Shown here: positions 1-5,799 of the stretch, piece after piece
Layout: the number at the start of each line of letters is the position of its first letter
Position numbering within the stretch: position 1 is the first letter of the stretch
Source of the DNA: Dysgonamonadaceae bacterium
GTDB lineage: Bacteria; Bacteroidota; Bacteroidia; Bacteroidales; Azobacteroidaceae
DNA: 10,671 nt
Direction: 5' to 3'
Assembly: GCA_031287395.1 (NCBI GenBank)
Contig: JAITTA010000087.1
Location: 1 to 10,671 of the forward strand
Notes under the pieces: generated by a model
What the model was told of the DNA's origin: nothing
Seen by the model: only the letters and a program-made list of their open reading frames with translations
Database searches by the model: none
Position numbers and translations under genes: made by a program

Positions 1-165
1 AATACCCAGGCGAACCAAACGGTCCGCATCACGGATGTGACCGGTTCGCTGAAGGGAACTTACAAAACCGGGGAAGGCACAACAACAATCGACCTGACCG
101 GCTATGCCAAAGGCACGTATATGCTGCAATACAACGGCAAAACGTTCAAAGTCATCAGGAAATGA
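1..165 (+). CDS. C-terminal end of a secreted protein with a T9SS type A sorting domain (5' part outside window)
   Basis: The frame is open from the first base and ends at TGA 163-165, giving the last 54 residues of a longer protein. The segment has the short beta-strand pattern of the Por/type IX secretion C-terminal domain: VRITDVTGSL, then a polar stretch, then TTIDLTGYAKGTYMLQY, ending in a basic FKVIRK. In known cargo this domain directs a Sec-exported protein through the T9SS outer-membrane translocon and is cleaved by PorU, with surface attachment or release. The catalytic or binding part of the protein lies upstream, so its function cannot be told. Codon choice is somewhat more GC-rich than in the next gene. 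A hairpin terminator follows 14 nt after the stop, so this is the end of its transcription unit. A generic beta-sandwich end is the main alternative. Confidence 0.75.
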   Translation, partial: NTQANQTVRITDVTGSLKGTYKTGEGTTTIDLTGYAKGTYMLQYNGKTFKVIRK

Positions 166-170
166 GAAAT

Positions 171-191
171 TAAAAATTAAAAATTAAAAAT
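171..191 (+). repeat. Three tandem copies of the heptamer TAAAAAT
   Basis: TAAAAAT occurs at 171-177, 178-184 and 185-191, directly after the stop of the T9SS cargo gene and running into the left arm of the hairpin terminator. It is an AT-rich simple repeat with 7-nt phase. Similar 7-nt phasing appears in two other spacers of this window (714-727 and 4768-4781). Its role is unknown; replication slippage is the simplest origin. Confidence 0.7.
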
Positions 192-237
192 GGGCTTCGC
201 ACAAAACATTCATCGTGCGAATCCCATTTTTAATTTT
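180..237 (+). terminator. Hairpin terminator with long imperfect stem
   Basis: The arms 180-202 and 215-237 are complementary over 23 positions with one mismatch (C195 against T222) and a 12-nt loop (203-214). The G/C-containing core is 192-202 pairing with 215-225. It is followed on the plus strand by the T-rich ATTTTTAATTTT, as expected for intrinsic termination of the upstream T9SS cargo gene. The left side is equally A-rich, so the structure could also terminate transcription coming from the other strand. The right end lies only 8 nt before the proposed aroQ -7 box, so terminator and promoter nearly overlap. Confidence 0.75.
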
Positions 238-245
238 AAAAGTAT

Positions 246-253
246 TAACTTTG
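246..253 (+). promoter_or_regulatory. Bacteroidota-type -7 box upstream of aroQ
   Basis: TAACTTTG fits the Bacteroidota sigma-ABfr -7 consensus TAnnTTTG and lies 22 nt before the aroQ ATG, which would leave a short 5' leader of about 15 nt. I do not see a good TTTG -33 element at the usual spacing; that region is occupied by the T-rich arm of the terminator hairpin. It is the only promoter-like match before the housekeeping gene block, so it may drive aroQ through lpxH. Confidence 0.5.
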
Positions 254-275
254 TAAAAGTTTTAGAGGTATATAT

Positions 276-698
276 ATGCAAATTCAAATCATTAACGGGC
301 CAAATCTCAATCTTTTAGGTACTCGGGAACCTGAAATTTACGGAATCTCTTCTTTTGAAGAATATCTCAAAAAGTTAAGTAATTGCTATCCGAAAATTAC
401 ATTTTCTTATTTTCAATCGAATATTGAAGGGGAAATTATCAATAAAATACACGAAGTTGGATTTGTTTTTGATGGAATCATTCTGAACGCAGGAGCCTAT
501 ACACACACTTCCGTTGCCATTCATGATGCTATCAAGGCCATTACCGCTCCGGTAATCGAAGTACACATTTCCAATATACATGCCAGAGAACCATTCAGAC
601 ACCAGTCTTTACTCGCAGCGGCCTGTAGAGGAGTTATAGCCGGTTTCGGAATGGATTCATACGGATTAGCCGTAGAAGCTTTTTCAATGAAAAAGTGA
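276..698 (+). CDS. aroQ: Type II 3-dehydroquinate dehydratase
   Basis: This 140-aa protein has the usual length for class II dehydroquinases, which form cytosolic dodecamers and convert 3-dehydroquinate to 3-dehydroshikimate in the shikimate pathway to aromatic amino acids. The N-terminal signature is intact: INGPNLNLLGTREPEIYG at residues 6-23, with the catalytic Tyr22 and mobile-loop Arg17. Also visible are the substrate-binding Asn71 in LNAGAYTHTS, the catalytic His97 in EVHISN, and Arg108 in REPFRHQS. The start at ATG 276 puts the conserved motif at the normal distance from the N-terminus. It is the first gene after a terminator and a TAnnTTTG box, so it probably opens the transcription unit; pyk follows after 39 nt. 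The call is secure. Confidence 0.97.
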   Translation: MQIQIINGPNLNLLGTREPEIYGISSFEEYLKKLSNCYPKITFSYFQSNIEGEIINKIHEVGFVFDGIILNAGAYTHTSVAIHDAIKAITAPVIEVHISNIHAREPFRHQSLLAAACRGVIAGFGMDSYGLAVEAFSMKK

Positions 699-713
699 AA
701 GAAGTAAAAAAAA

Positions 714-727
714 TGAAGAATGAAGAA
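714..727 (+). repeat. Two tandem copies of TGAAGAA in the aroQ-pyk spacer
   Basis: TGAAGAA occurs at 714-720 and 721-727, followed by the AT-rich TTGTTAATTT that runs up to the pyk ATG. The 39-nt spacer is otherwise A-rich (a run of eight A at 706-713). The 7-nt phase matches the tract at 171-191. Because it sits directly before pyk it could affect initiation, but there is no evidence for this in the sequence. Confidence 0.6.
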
Positions 728-737
728 TTGTTAATTT

Positions 738-2186
738 ATGTTAAAACATACCAAAATAGTAGCAACCATATCCGACAAACGTTGCGACATACCCTTCCTT
801 TCCAGTTTGTTTGAAGAAGGGATGAATGTTGTCCGGATGAATTCAGCCCACCTCGATAAAGAAGGCTTTGACCATATTATCAATAATGTACGCCAGGTTT
901 CCAACCGGATTGGGATACTGATGGACACGAAAGGTCCTGAAGTCCGCACGACTATATCCGAAGATTCCATTTCTTTTCTGGCAGGAGAAACATCCGTCAT
1001 TCAAGGCGATCCGGAGGGTATCACTACCAAAGATTGCATATGCGTCAATTACAGGGGGTTTGCCGGTGAAATCAAACTGGGAGACATGATTTTGATTGAT
1101 GACGGGGAACTGGAATTAAAAGTTATCGGGAAAAAAAATGATCTCCTGACGGTAGAGGTTTTAAACGATGCTTCTTTAGGTAGCCGCAAAAGTGTGAATG
1201 TACCCGGAGTACGGATCAATTTACCTTCTCTGACCGAAAAAGATATCCGGAATATCAAATATGCGATTGAAATGGAGATTGATTTCATCGCTCATTCATT
1301 TGTCCGTTCCAGACAAGATGTGTTGGATATCCAACGGATACTGGACGAACACCACAGTCCCATAAAAATAATTGCTAAAATAGAGAACCAGGAAGGAGTC
1401 GATAATATCGACGAAATACTGGAAGTGGCTTACGGTATCATGGTAGCCCGCGGGGATCTTGGAATCGAAGTCCCCCAGGAAAAAATTCCGGGTTTACAAC
1501 GAATCTTAATTCGTAAATGCGTAGCCGCAAAGAAACCGGTTATTGTGGCAACCCAGATGTTACATTCGATGATCAATAATCCGCGTCCGACACGGGCCGA
1601 GGTAACCGATATAGCCAATGCTATTTATTACCGGACAGATGCACTGATGTTAAGCGGAGAAACCGCTTACGGAAAATACCCGGTTGAAGCGGTACGCACC
1701 ATGACCCGAGTAGCAAGCGAAGCCGAAAAAACCAAGCTAACCGAAAATGATATCCGGGTTCCTATGCCGAACGACGACCTGGACGTCACCTCATTCCTGG
1801 CAAAACAAGCGGTTAAAACTTCTTCCAAATTACATGTCAAAGCGATTGTAACCGATAGTTTTAGCGGCAGAACGGCCCGTTACCTGGCGGCATTCCGGGG
1901 AAAATCGCCCGTTTTTGCAATTTGCTACAGGGAACGGACTACACGCGAACTCGCACTCTCCTATGGAGTTTGGGCCGAATACCAGGAAGAAAAATCCAAT
2001 ACGAAAGAATATTTTCTGAAAGCTCTTGGAAAATTGCTGAAAAAAGGAATGATTAACAGGAATGATATGGTCGCTTATTTAAGCGGCAGCTTCGGAGAAG
2101 GAGGAGGTACCTCATTCCTTGAAATCAATATTGCAGGGAAAATACTGGATGGAAGCAAACATTTTTCGCCTCCCGCATTCAAATGA
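738..2186 (+). CDS. pyk: Pyruvate kinase
   Basis: This 482-aa cytosolic enzyme transfers phosphate from phosphoenolpyruvate to ADP in the last step of glycolysis, and its length is normal for bacterial pyruvate kinases. The catalytic barrel shows DTKGPEVR (63-70), the signature IIAKIENQEGV with active-site Lys214, the metal and substrate motif ARGDLG, and ATQMLHSMINNPRPTRAEVTD followed by LMLSGETAYGKYP. A B domain interrupts the barrel, and the alpha/beta C-terminal domain includes LAAFRGKSP and a final GEGGGTS. Glu68 of GPEVR corresponds to the residue usually glutamate in K+-dependent enzymes. One oddity is RMNSAH at 33-38 in place of the common RxNFSH, so the serine that usually helps bind K+ is Ala37. 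The gene follows aroQ by 39 nt, and its stop overlaps the next start (ATGA). Function is secure; allosteric effectors cannot be predicted. Confidence 0.97.
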   Translation: MLKHTKIVATISDKRCDIPFLSSLFEEGMNVVRMNSAHLDKEGFDHIINNVRQVSNRIGILMDTKGPEVRTTISEDSISFLAGETSVIQGDPEGITTKDCICVNYRGFAGEIKLGDMILIDDGELELKVIGKKNDLLTVEVLNDASLGSRKSVNVPGVRINLPSLTEKDIRNIKYAIEMEIDFIAHSFVRSRQDVLDIQRILDEHHSPIKIIAKIENQEGVDNIDEILEVAYGIMVARGDLGIEVPQEKIPGLQRILIRKCVAAKKPVIVATQMLHSMINNPRPTRAEVTDIANAIYYRTDALMLSGETAYGKYPVEAVRTMTRVASEAEKTKLTENDIRVPMPNDDLDVTSFLAKQAVKTSSKLHVKAIVTDSFSGRTARYLAAFRGKSPVFAICYRERTTRELALSYGVWAEYQEEKSNTKEYFLKALGKLLKKGMINRNDMVAYLSGSFGEGGGTSFLEINIAGKILDGSKHFSPPAFK

Positions 2187-2818
2187 ATCTGGAAGAATAC
2201 ATATTGAGTCATATCGACGAAGAAAGTGAACAATTAACGCGTCTGAACAGAAATGCTCACGTGAACCTACTCCGTCCGCGGATGCTCTCCGGACATCTGC
2301 AGGGCCGTATGCTCAAAATGTTTTGCCGGATGATCTCGCCGAAACGAATTCTCGAAATAGGGACTTATACCGGATATGCCACCCTCTGCCTGGCCGAAGC
2401 TTTACCGGAAGATGGTATGATTCATACCATCGAAATCAACGACGAAATGGAAGATTTCATTCTGAAACAATTCAACCAATCTCCGGACAACAGTAAAATC
2501 CGCCTGCATATCGGCGATGCCTTGGAAATAATCCCATCCATCAATGAAACCTTCGACCTCGTTTTTATCGATGCCGACAAGCGGGATTACAGCGCTTATT
2601 ACGATACAATATTCGATAAAGTCCGTCCGGGCGGCCTGATCATCGCAGACAATACTCTTTGGGACGGAAAGGTCGTGGAAGAAATTGTACAAAACGACAA
2701 ACAAACTCTGGGCATCCTGGAGTTCAACGATAAAATAAAAGCCGACACCCGGGTGGAAAAAGTGATTATTCCCATACGCGACGGCTTGACTTTGATTTAT
2801 AAGAATTATGGAAAGTAA
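2183..2818 (+). CDS. SAM-dependent O-methyltransferase (Methyltransferase_3 / COMT-TrmR-like family)
   Basis: This 211-aa protein is a class I methyltransferase of the catechol-O-methyltransferase-like family. The SAM-binding motif I is LEIGTYTGYAT (57-67), an acidic residue ends the second strand in HTIEIN, and FDLVFIDADKRDYSAYYD (from residue 124) holds the metal-binding aspartate region. IIADNTLWDGKVV supplies the second metal ligand pair. Family members methylate small catechols or, in the case of Bacillus TrmR (YrrM), 5-hydroxyuridine in the tRNA wobble position; the tRNA role would suit a housekeeping operon with rbfA, but that is inference. There is no signal peptide, so it should be cytosolic. 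The ATG overlaps the pyk stop by 4 nt and the 3' end overlaps rbfA by 11 nt, which strongly suggests translational coupling. The family call is firm; the substrate is unknown. Confidence 0.88.
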   Translation: MNLEEYILSHIDEESEQLTRLNRNAHVNLLRPRMLSGHLQGRMLKMFCRMISPKRILEIGTYTGYATLCLAEALPEDGMIHTIEINDEMEDFILKQFNQSPDNSKIRLHIGDALEIIPSINETFDLVFIDADKRDYSAYYDTIFDKVRPGGLIIADNTLWDGKVVEEIVQNDKQTLGILEFNDKIKADTRVEKVIIPIRDGLTLIYKNYGK

Positions 2819-3155
2819 AAGGTTACAAAAAATAGAGCGATTGGTACAGAAAGACCTGGGAGAAATATTTCTGTCTCAAACAAGATCTATGCCGGGAATT
2901 CTGATTTCCGTAACAAAGGTTCGGGTAAGCCCGGATCTGGGGTTGGCAAAAGCATATTTAAGCGTATTTCCTTCCGAAAAGGGAAAAGAAATACTGGACG
3001 CTATCAATCAAAACAAAAAAGCGGTCCGGTTCGAACTGGGACAATTGGAAAAAAATCAACTCCGGAAAATTCCCGAATTGAACTTTTTCCTGGATGATTC
3101 TCTGGATTACCTGGAAAATATCAATAATCTTTTGAAAAAAACAAAAGACTCTTGA
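2808..3155 (+). CDS. rbfA: 30S ribosome-binding factor RbfA
   Basis: This 115-aa protein is a single type II KH-like domain, the normal size for RbfA. RbfA binds the late 30S precursor near the 5' end of 16S rRNA and is released when the subunit is mature. The N-terminus ESKRLQKIERLVQKDLGEIF is the typical first helix, RVSPDLGLAKAYLSVFP is the family's central strand segment, and the C-terminal LNFFLDDSLDYLENINNLL matches the usual final helix, where many homologues have a DDS motif. The ATG at 2808 lies within the end of the methyltransferase gene; starting there gives the full first helix. Its TGA overlaps the TTG start of the permease by 4 nt. The call is based on the whole-domain pattern and on gene order. 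Confidence 0.93.
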   Translation: MESKRLQKIERLVQKDLGEIFLSQTRSMPGILISVTKVRVSPDLGLAKAYLSVFPSEKGKEILDAINQNKKAVRFELGQLEKNQLRKIPELNFFLDDSLDYLENINNLLKKTKDS

Positions 3156-4378
3156 ATCTGTCTCTGTATATAGCCGGACGGTATCTTTTCTCAAAAAAGT
3201 CGCACAATGCCGTAAATGTCATCTCTATGGTGTCCATATGCGGAGTATGTGTAGCAACAGTTGCCCTGGTCTGTACGATGTCTGTTTTCGGCGGATTTCA
3301 GAGCCTCGTGTCCGGCATGTTCTCAAAATTCGATCCCGAACTGAAAATCACGGTAAAAGAAGGAAAAACATTTGATCCTCACACGGAAGAAATAAAGAAA
3401 ATCAGAGATTCAGAGGATATTGCTGTTTTCACTGAGGTACTGGAAGATAATGTTCTTCTCAAATATCGCGGAAGACAAGCTCCTGCCGTTTTAAAAGGGG
3501 TTTCCGAAAATTTTTCGCAACTGACCGAAATCGACAGCATCCTGTTCGACGGAGAATTCAAATTACAGGATGAACTGAATTATTTCGGGACTATCGGTAT
3601 CGATCTGGCTATGAGAGTTGGAATCGGAGCCGGATTCGCCTACCCTCTGGAAGTTTATGCCGTAAAAAGGAAAGAAAAAGTAAATCCGGCGAATCCGGCA
3701 TCCGCTTTCTCTACAGACTATGTTTACATCACGGGAGTTTTCAGAACAAACCAGGAAATATACGACAAGCAGGTACTTATTGTTCCTATCAGGATGACAC
3801 GTGAGTTATTCGATTATGAATCCGGTGTTAGTTCTATTGAACTCAAAGTAAAAAACGAAAAGAAAATCTCCCGGATACAATCCGGCATTCAAAACATCCT
3901 GGGAGACCGGTATAAAGTTCAAAACCGCTATCAACAACAAGAAAACACATTCAAAATGATGGAAATTGAAAAATGGGTCACTTTCCTGATTCTGGCTTTT
4001 ATTTGCATCATTGCGGTTTTCAATGTGGTTAGTTCACTCTCTATGCTAATCGTCGAGAAAAAGGAAGATATCTTCATTCTCCGAAATATGGGGGCAGACA
4101 ATAAACTGATTTCCAGAATCTTTTTAATCGAAGGCTGGATGATTTCCATTATCGGAGCTACCGCCGGCATTATCCTGGGATTGTTCCTGTGTTTTTTGCA
4201 ACAAAAATCAGGCTTGATTAAGTTAGGGGGCACTGCTGGGGTTGCTGTCGTAGATGCTTATCCTGTTGTCGTATCTTTCACCGATGTCTGCCTTATTTTC
4301 TTGACGGTACTAACAATTGGCCTGCTTGCAGCACTGTATCCATCGCGGTATTTATCAAACCGGTGGCTGAAAGAATAA
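3152..4378 (+). CDS. FtsX-like / LolC-LolE-type ABC transporter permease
   Basis: This 408-aa inner-membrane permease has the MacB/LolCE layout. One transmembrane helix lies at about 20-48 (NVISMVSICGVCVATVALVC), followed by a large periplasmic domain (about 50-270) and three C-terminal helices at about 275-300, 326-352 and 373-397. The conserved cytoplasmic stretch IVEKKEDIFILRNMGADNKLI is the FtsX coupling loop that contacts an ATPase. Relatives extract lipoproteins for the Lol pathway together with LolD. No ATPase gene is adjacent, so the partner must be encoded elsewhere. The start is probably TTG 3152, overlapping the rbfA stop. The next methionine (residue 26) would cut into the first transmembrane helix, and homologues as I recall them begin NLSLYIARRYLFSKKS. 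Precise assignment to LolC or LolE, or to another lipoprotein-related role, is uncertain. Confidence 0.85.
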   Translation: MNLSLYIAGRYLFSKKSHNAVNVISMVSICGVCVATVALVCTMSVFGGFQSLVSGMFSKFDPELKITVKEGKTFDPHTEEIKKIRDSEDIAVFTEVLEDNVLLKYRGRQAPAVLKGVSENFSQLTEIDSILFDGEFKLQDELNYFGTIGIDLAMRVGIGAGFAYPLEVYAVKRKEKVNPANPASAFSTDYVYITGVFRTNQEIYDKQVLIVPIRMTRELFDYESGVSSIELKVKNEKKISRIQSGIQNILGDRYKVQNRYQQQENTFKMMEIEKWVTFLILAFICIIAVFNVVSSLSMLIVEKKEDIFILRNMGADNKLISRIFLIEGWMISIIGATAGIILGLFLCFLQQKSGLIKLGGTAGVAVVDAYPVVVSFTDVCLIFLTVLTIGLLAALYPSRYLSNRWLKE

Positions 4379-4401
4379 AATCAACATAAATTTTCAGAAT
4401 T

Positions 4402-4719
4402 ATGGAAAATGAATTCATGGCATTGGAAGAAAAAATTGTTAAAATGCTCAAAACGGTATATGACCCGGAAATACCGGTCAATATCTACGATTTAGGATTA
4501 ATATATGGTGTGGATGTCGATGACGAACAAAATGTGAAAATTACGATGACCTTGACGGCCCCAGGATGTCCTGCTGCCGATTTCATCATGGAAGATGTCC
4601 AAATGAAGGTCGAATCGGTAGAAGGGGTCAAAAGCGTGGAAGTCAATTTGGTTTTCGAACCGATGTGGCACAAAGACCTGATGAGCGAAGAAGCCAAATT
4701 GGAATTGGGATTCCTGTAG
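4402..4719 (+). CDS. MIP18/DUF59 family protein, SufT-like Fe-S cluster assembly factor
   Basis: This 105-aa single-domain protein belongs to the MIP18 (DUF59) family. The hallmark DPEIPVNIYDLGLIYGV is at residues 21-37 and TLTAPGCPAAD at 50-60 carries the near-invariant Cys56. Bacterial members such as SufT help mature Fe-S proteins, while PaaD relatives belong to phenylacetyl-CoA oxidase operons; no phenylacetate genes are near, so the SufT-like role is favoured. It should be cytosolic. It lies 23 nt after the permease, in the same apparent transcription unit. ATG 4402 is used, but ATG 4417 (residue 6) would also keep the whole domain. The TAG stop is the first part of a REP-like element (4716-4767), so the repeat appears to abut or even supply the stop codon. 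Confidence 0.88.
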   Translation: MENEFMALEEKIVKMLKTVYDPEIPVNIYDLGLIYGVDVDDEQNVKITMTLTAPGCPAADFIMEDVQMKVESVEGVKSVEVNLVFEPMWHKDLMSEEAKLELGFL

Positions 4720-4767
4720 GGGCAAACTTTACGTTCGCCCGAATATGAATTGATGTTCGCCCGAACG
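4716..4767 (+). repeat. REP-like hairpin element between the SufT-like gene and lpxH
   Basis: The segment begins GTAGGGGCAAAC and continues TTTACGTTCGCCC, so 4720-4727 pairs with 4733-4740 (8 bp, one A-C mismatch, 5-nt loop). The sequence GTTCGCCCGAA is present twice, at 4733-4743 and 4755-4765, and CGTTCG (4732-4737) can also pair with CGAACG (4762-4767), giving alternative folds. From memory, GTAGGGGCG-AAC...GTTCGCCC hairpins are recurrent intergenic repeats in gut bacterial genomes; that cannot be verified here. There is no T-run after it, so a classical intrinsic terminator is unlikely. It could affect mRNA stability between the two genes. Confidence 0.5.
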
Positions 4768-4781
4768 CGAATGACGAATAA
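4768..4781 (+). repeat. Imperfect heptad pair CGAATGA / CGAATAA before lpxH
   Basis: CGAATGA (4768-4774) is followed directly by CGAATAA (4775-4781), continuing the 7-nt-phased pattern seen in two other spacers of the window. It runs from the REP-like element to the A-rich leader of lpxH. Two near-copies of a heptamer can arise by chance, so support is modest. Confidence 0.35.
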
Positions 4782-4792
4782 ATATTAAAAAA

Positions 4793-5551
4793 ATGAAGAA
4801 AGTTTATTTTGCCTCCGATATGCATCTCGGATCCGATGTTTTTGAAGACCCGAAAATAGTCGAAAAACGTTTTGTCCATTGGCTCGACAGCATAAAAAAC
4901 GATGCTCAGGCCTTGTACCTGCTGGGTGATATTTTTGATTTCTGGTACGAATACAAATACGTTATTCCCAGAGGATTCACCCGTTTTCTAGGCAAAATAT
5001 CCGAAATGACCGATGCCGGAATAGAAATTCATTTTTTCACAGGAAATCACGATATCTGGATGTACGATTATCTCCCCCAGGAAACAGGAGTCATTGTTCA
5101 TAAAAAACCTCTTGTCGAAACAATAAACGGAAAATGTTTCTATCTGGCTCATGGCGACGGACTGGGAGATCATTCGCGCCCTTTCAAGCTGGCACGATGG
5201 TTATTTCACAATAAAATATGCCAGAAGCTATTCGGGTCCATTCATCCGAGGTGGAGCTTCCGGTTTGCTCATGCCTGGTCGAAACACAGCCGGAAGACCG
5301 GACTGGCTAATCCTGCAGGATATTTCGGAGAAGAAAAAGAATCCCTGGTCTTATACGCCAAGCAATATATACAACAACATCCCGAAACGGATTACCTGAT
5401 CTTCGGACACCGGCATATCTTATTAGACCTGATGCTATCACATCAAAGTCATATGTTGATTATCGGCGACTGGCTACAATATTTTTCATACGCAGTCTTC
5501 GACGGGAAAGAACTTTTTCTGGAACAATTCGAGGAACGACCACAACCCTAA
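4793..5551 (+). CDS. lpxH: UDP-2,3-diacylglucosamine diphosphatase (LpxH-type metallophosphoesterase)
   Basis: This 252-aa calcineurin-like phosphoesterase shows all the metal-binding motifs in order: Asp9-x-His11 in ASDMHLG, GDIFDFWYE (45-53), GNHD (84-87), HGDG (120-123) and GHRH (205-208). The spacing and the FDFWYE motif are those of LpxH, which hydrolyses UDP-2,3-diacylglucosamine to lipid X and UMP at the inner face of the cytoplasmic membrane in lipid A synthesis. The middle insertion (about 130-175, rich in Trp, His, Arg and Lys) fits the lipid-binding cap of the family. No signal peptide is present. It follows the SufT-like gene by 73 nt that include a REP-like element, so it may be cotranscribed but partly uncoupled. 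The generic name UDP-2,3-diacylglucosamine hydrolase is safe; a different substrate is possible because the family also has uncharacterised Bacteroidota members. Confidence 0.88.
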   Translation: MKKVYFASDMHLGSDVFEDPKIVEKRFVHWLDSIKNDAQALYLLGDIFDFWYEYKYVIPRGFTRFLGKISEMTDAGIEIHFFTGNHDIWMYDYLPQETGVIVHKKPLVETINGKCFYLAHGDGLGDHSRPFKLARWLFHNKICQKLFGSIHPRWSFRFAHAWSKHSRKTGLANPAGYFGEEKESLVLYAKQYIQQHPETDYLIFGHRHILLDLMLSHQSHMLIIGDWLQYFSYAVFDGKELFLEQFEERPQP

Positions 5552-5614
5552 GAAACAAATACACAGATTGTAGAAGAGTTCTACCCAGAACAAACGCACG
5601 AAATTATTAACGAA

Positions 5615-5663
5615 GTCATTCCGACTTTTCACTTTGTTTACGAAGCGAAAAAAATGTCATCCC
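5615..5663. repeat. Degenerate hairpin flanked by GTCATyCC direct repeats
   Basis: The arms 5626-5636 and 5641-5651 pair over 11 positions with one A-C mismatch and one T-G wobble around a 4-nt loop. The hairpin is flanked by GTCATTCC (5615-5622) and GTCATCCC (5656-5663) in direct orientation. On the plus strand the stem is followed by A residues, not T, so it is not a normal terminator for lpxH. The GTCATyC-plus-hairpin design resembles dispersed intergenic repeats in gut bacteria, but this copy would be heavily decayed. Confidence 0.35.
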
Positions 5664-5739
5664 AAATGGAAGTACGAATTCTGAGATAATCAAGGGGAAT
5701 GCATGTCGATTTCGACTATAAATATATCAAAAATAGTAT

Positions 5740-5747
5740 TACCTTTG
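5740..5747 (+). promoter_or_regulatory. Bacteroidota-type -7 box for the C39 ABC/HlyD operon
   Basis: TACCTTTG matches TAnnTTTG exactly and lies 52 nt before the ATG of the C39 ABC transporter gene. It lies in a 248-nt spacer after lpxH and marks a new transcription unit. A clear TTTG -33 element is not seen at standard spacing; the nearest match is TTCG at 5711-5714, 25 nt upstream. The predicted leader (about 45 nt) contains the 8-bp palindrome CACTAGTG (5763-5770), which might be an operator or chance. Confidence 0.6.
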
Positions 5748-5799
5748 TAAGCGCAGACGTATCACTAGTGGTAAAATAACGTAGAACGATGTTGTAAAA

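Noticed and set aside
713..814. 33-codon plus-strand frame starting in the aroQ-pyk spacer and overlapping pyk
   Set aside because: It starts in the TGAAGAA repeat and runs mostly inside pyk in another frame; there is no sign of independent coding.
5570..5584. GTAGAA-GAG-TTCTAC hairpin 19 nt after the lpxH stop as a terminator
   Set aside because: The stem is only 6 bp, is AT-rich and is followed by CCC instead of a T-run, so it does not support an intrinsic terminator.
5699..5779. 26-codon frame (MHVDFDYKY...) before the exporter as a possible precursor peptide
   Set aside because: The TACCTTTG promoter lies inside it, so the mRNA from that promoter would not contain its start; it also has no GG leader or Cys-rich core.
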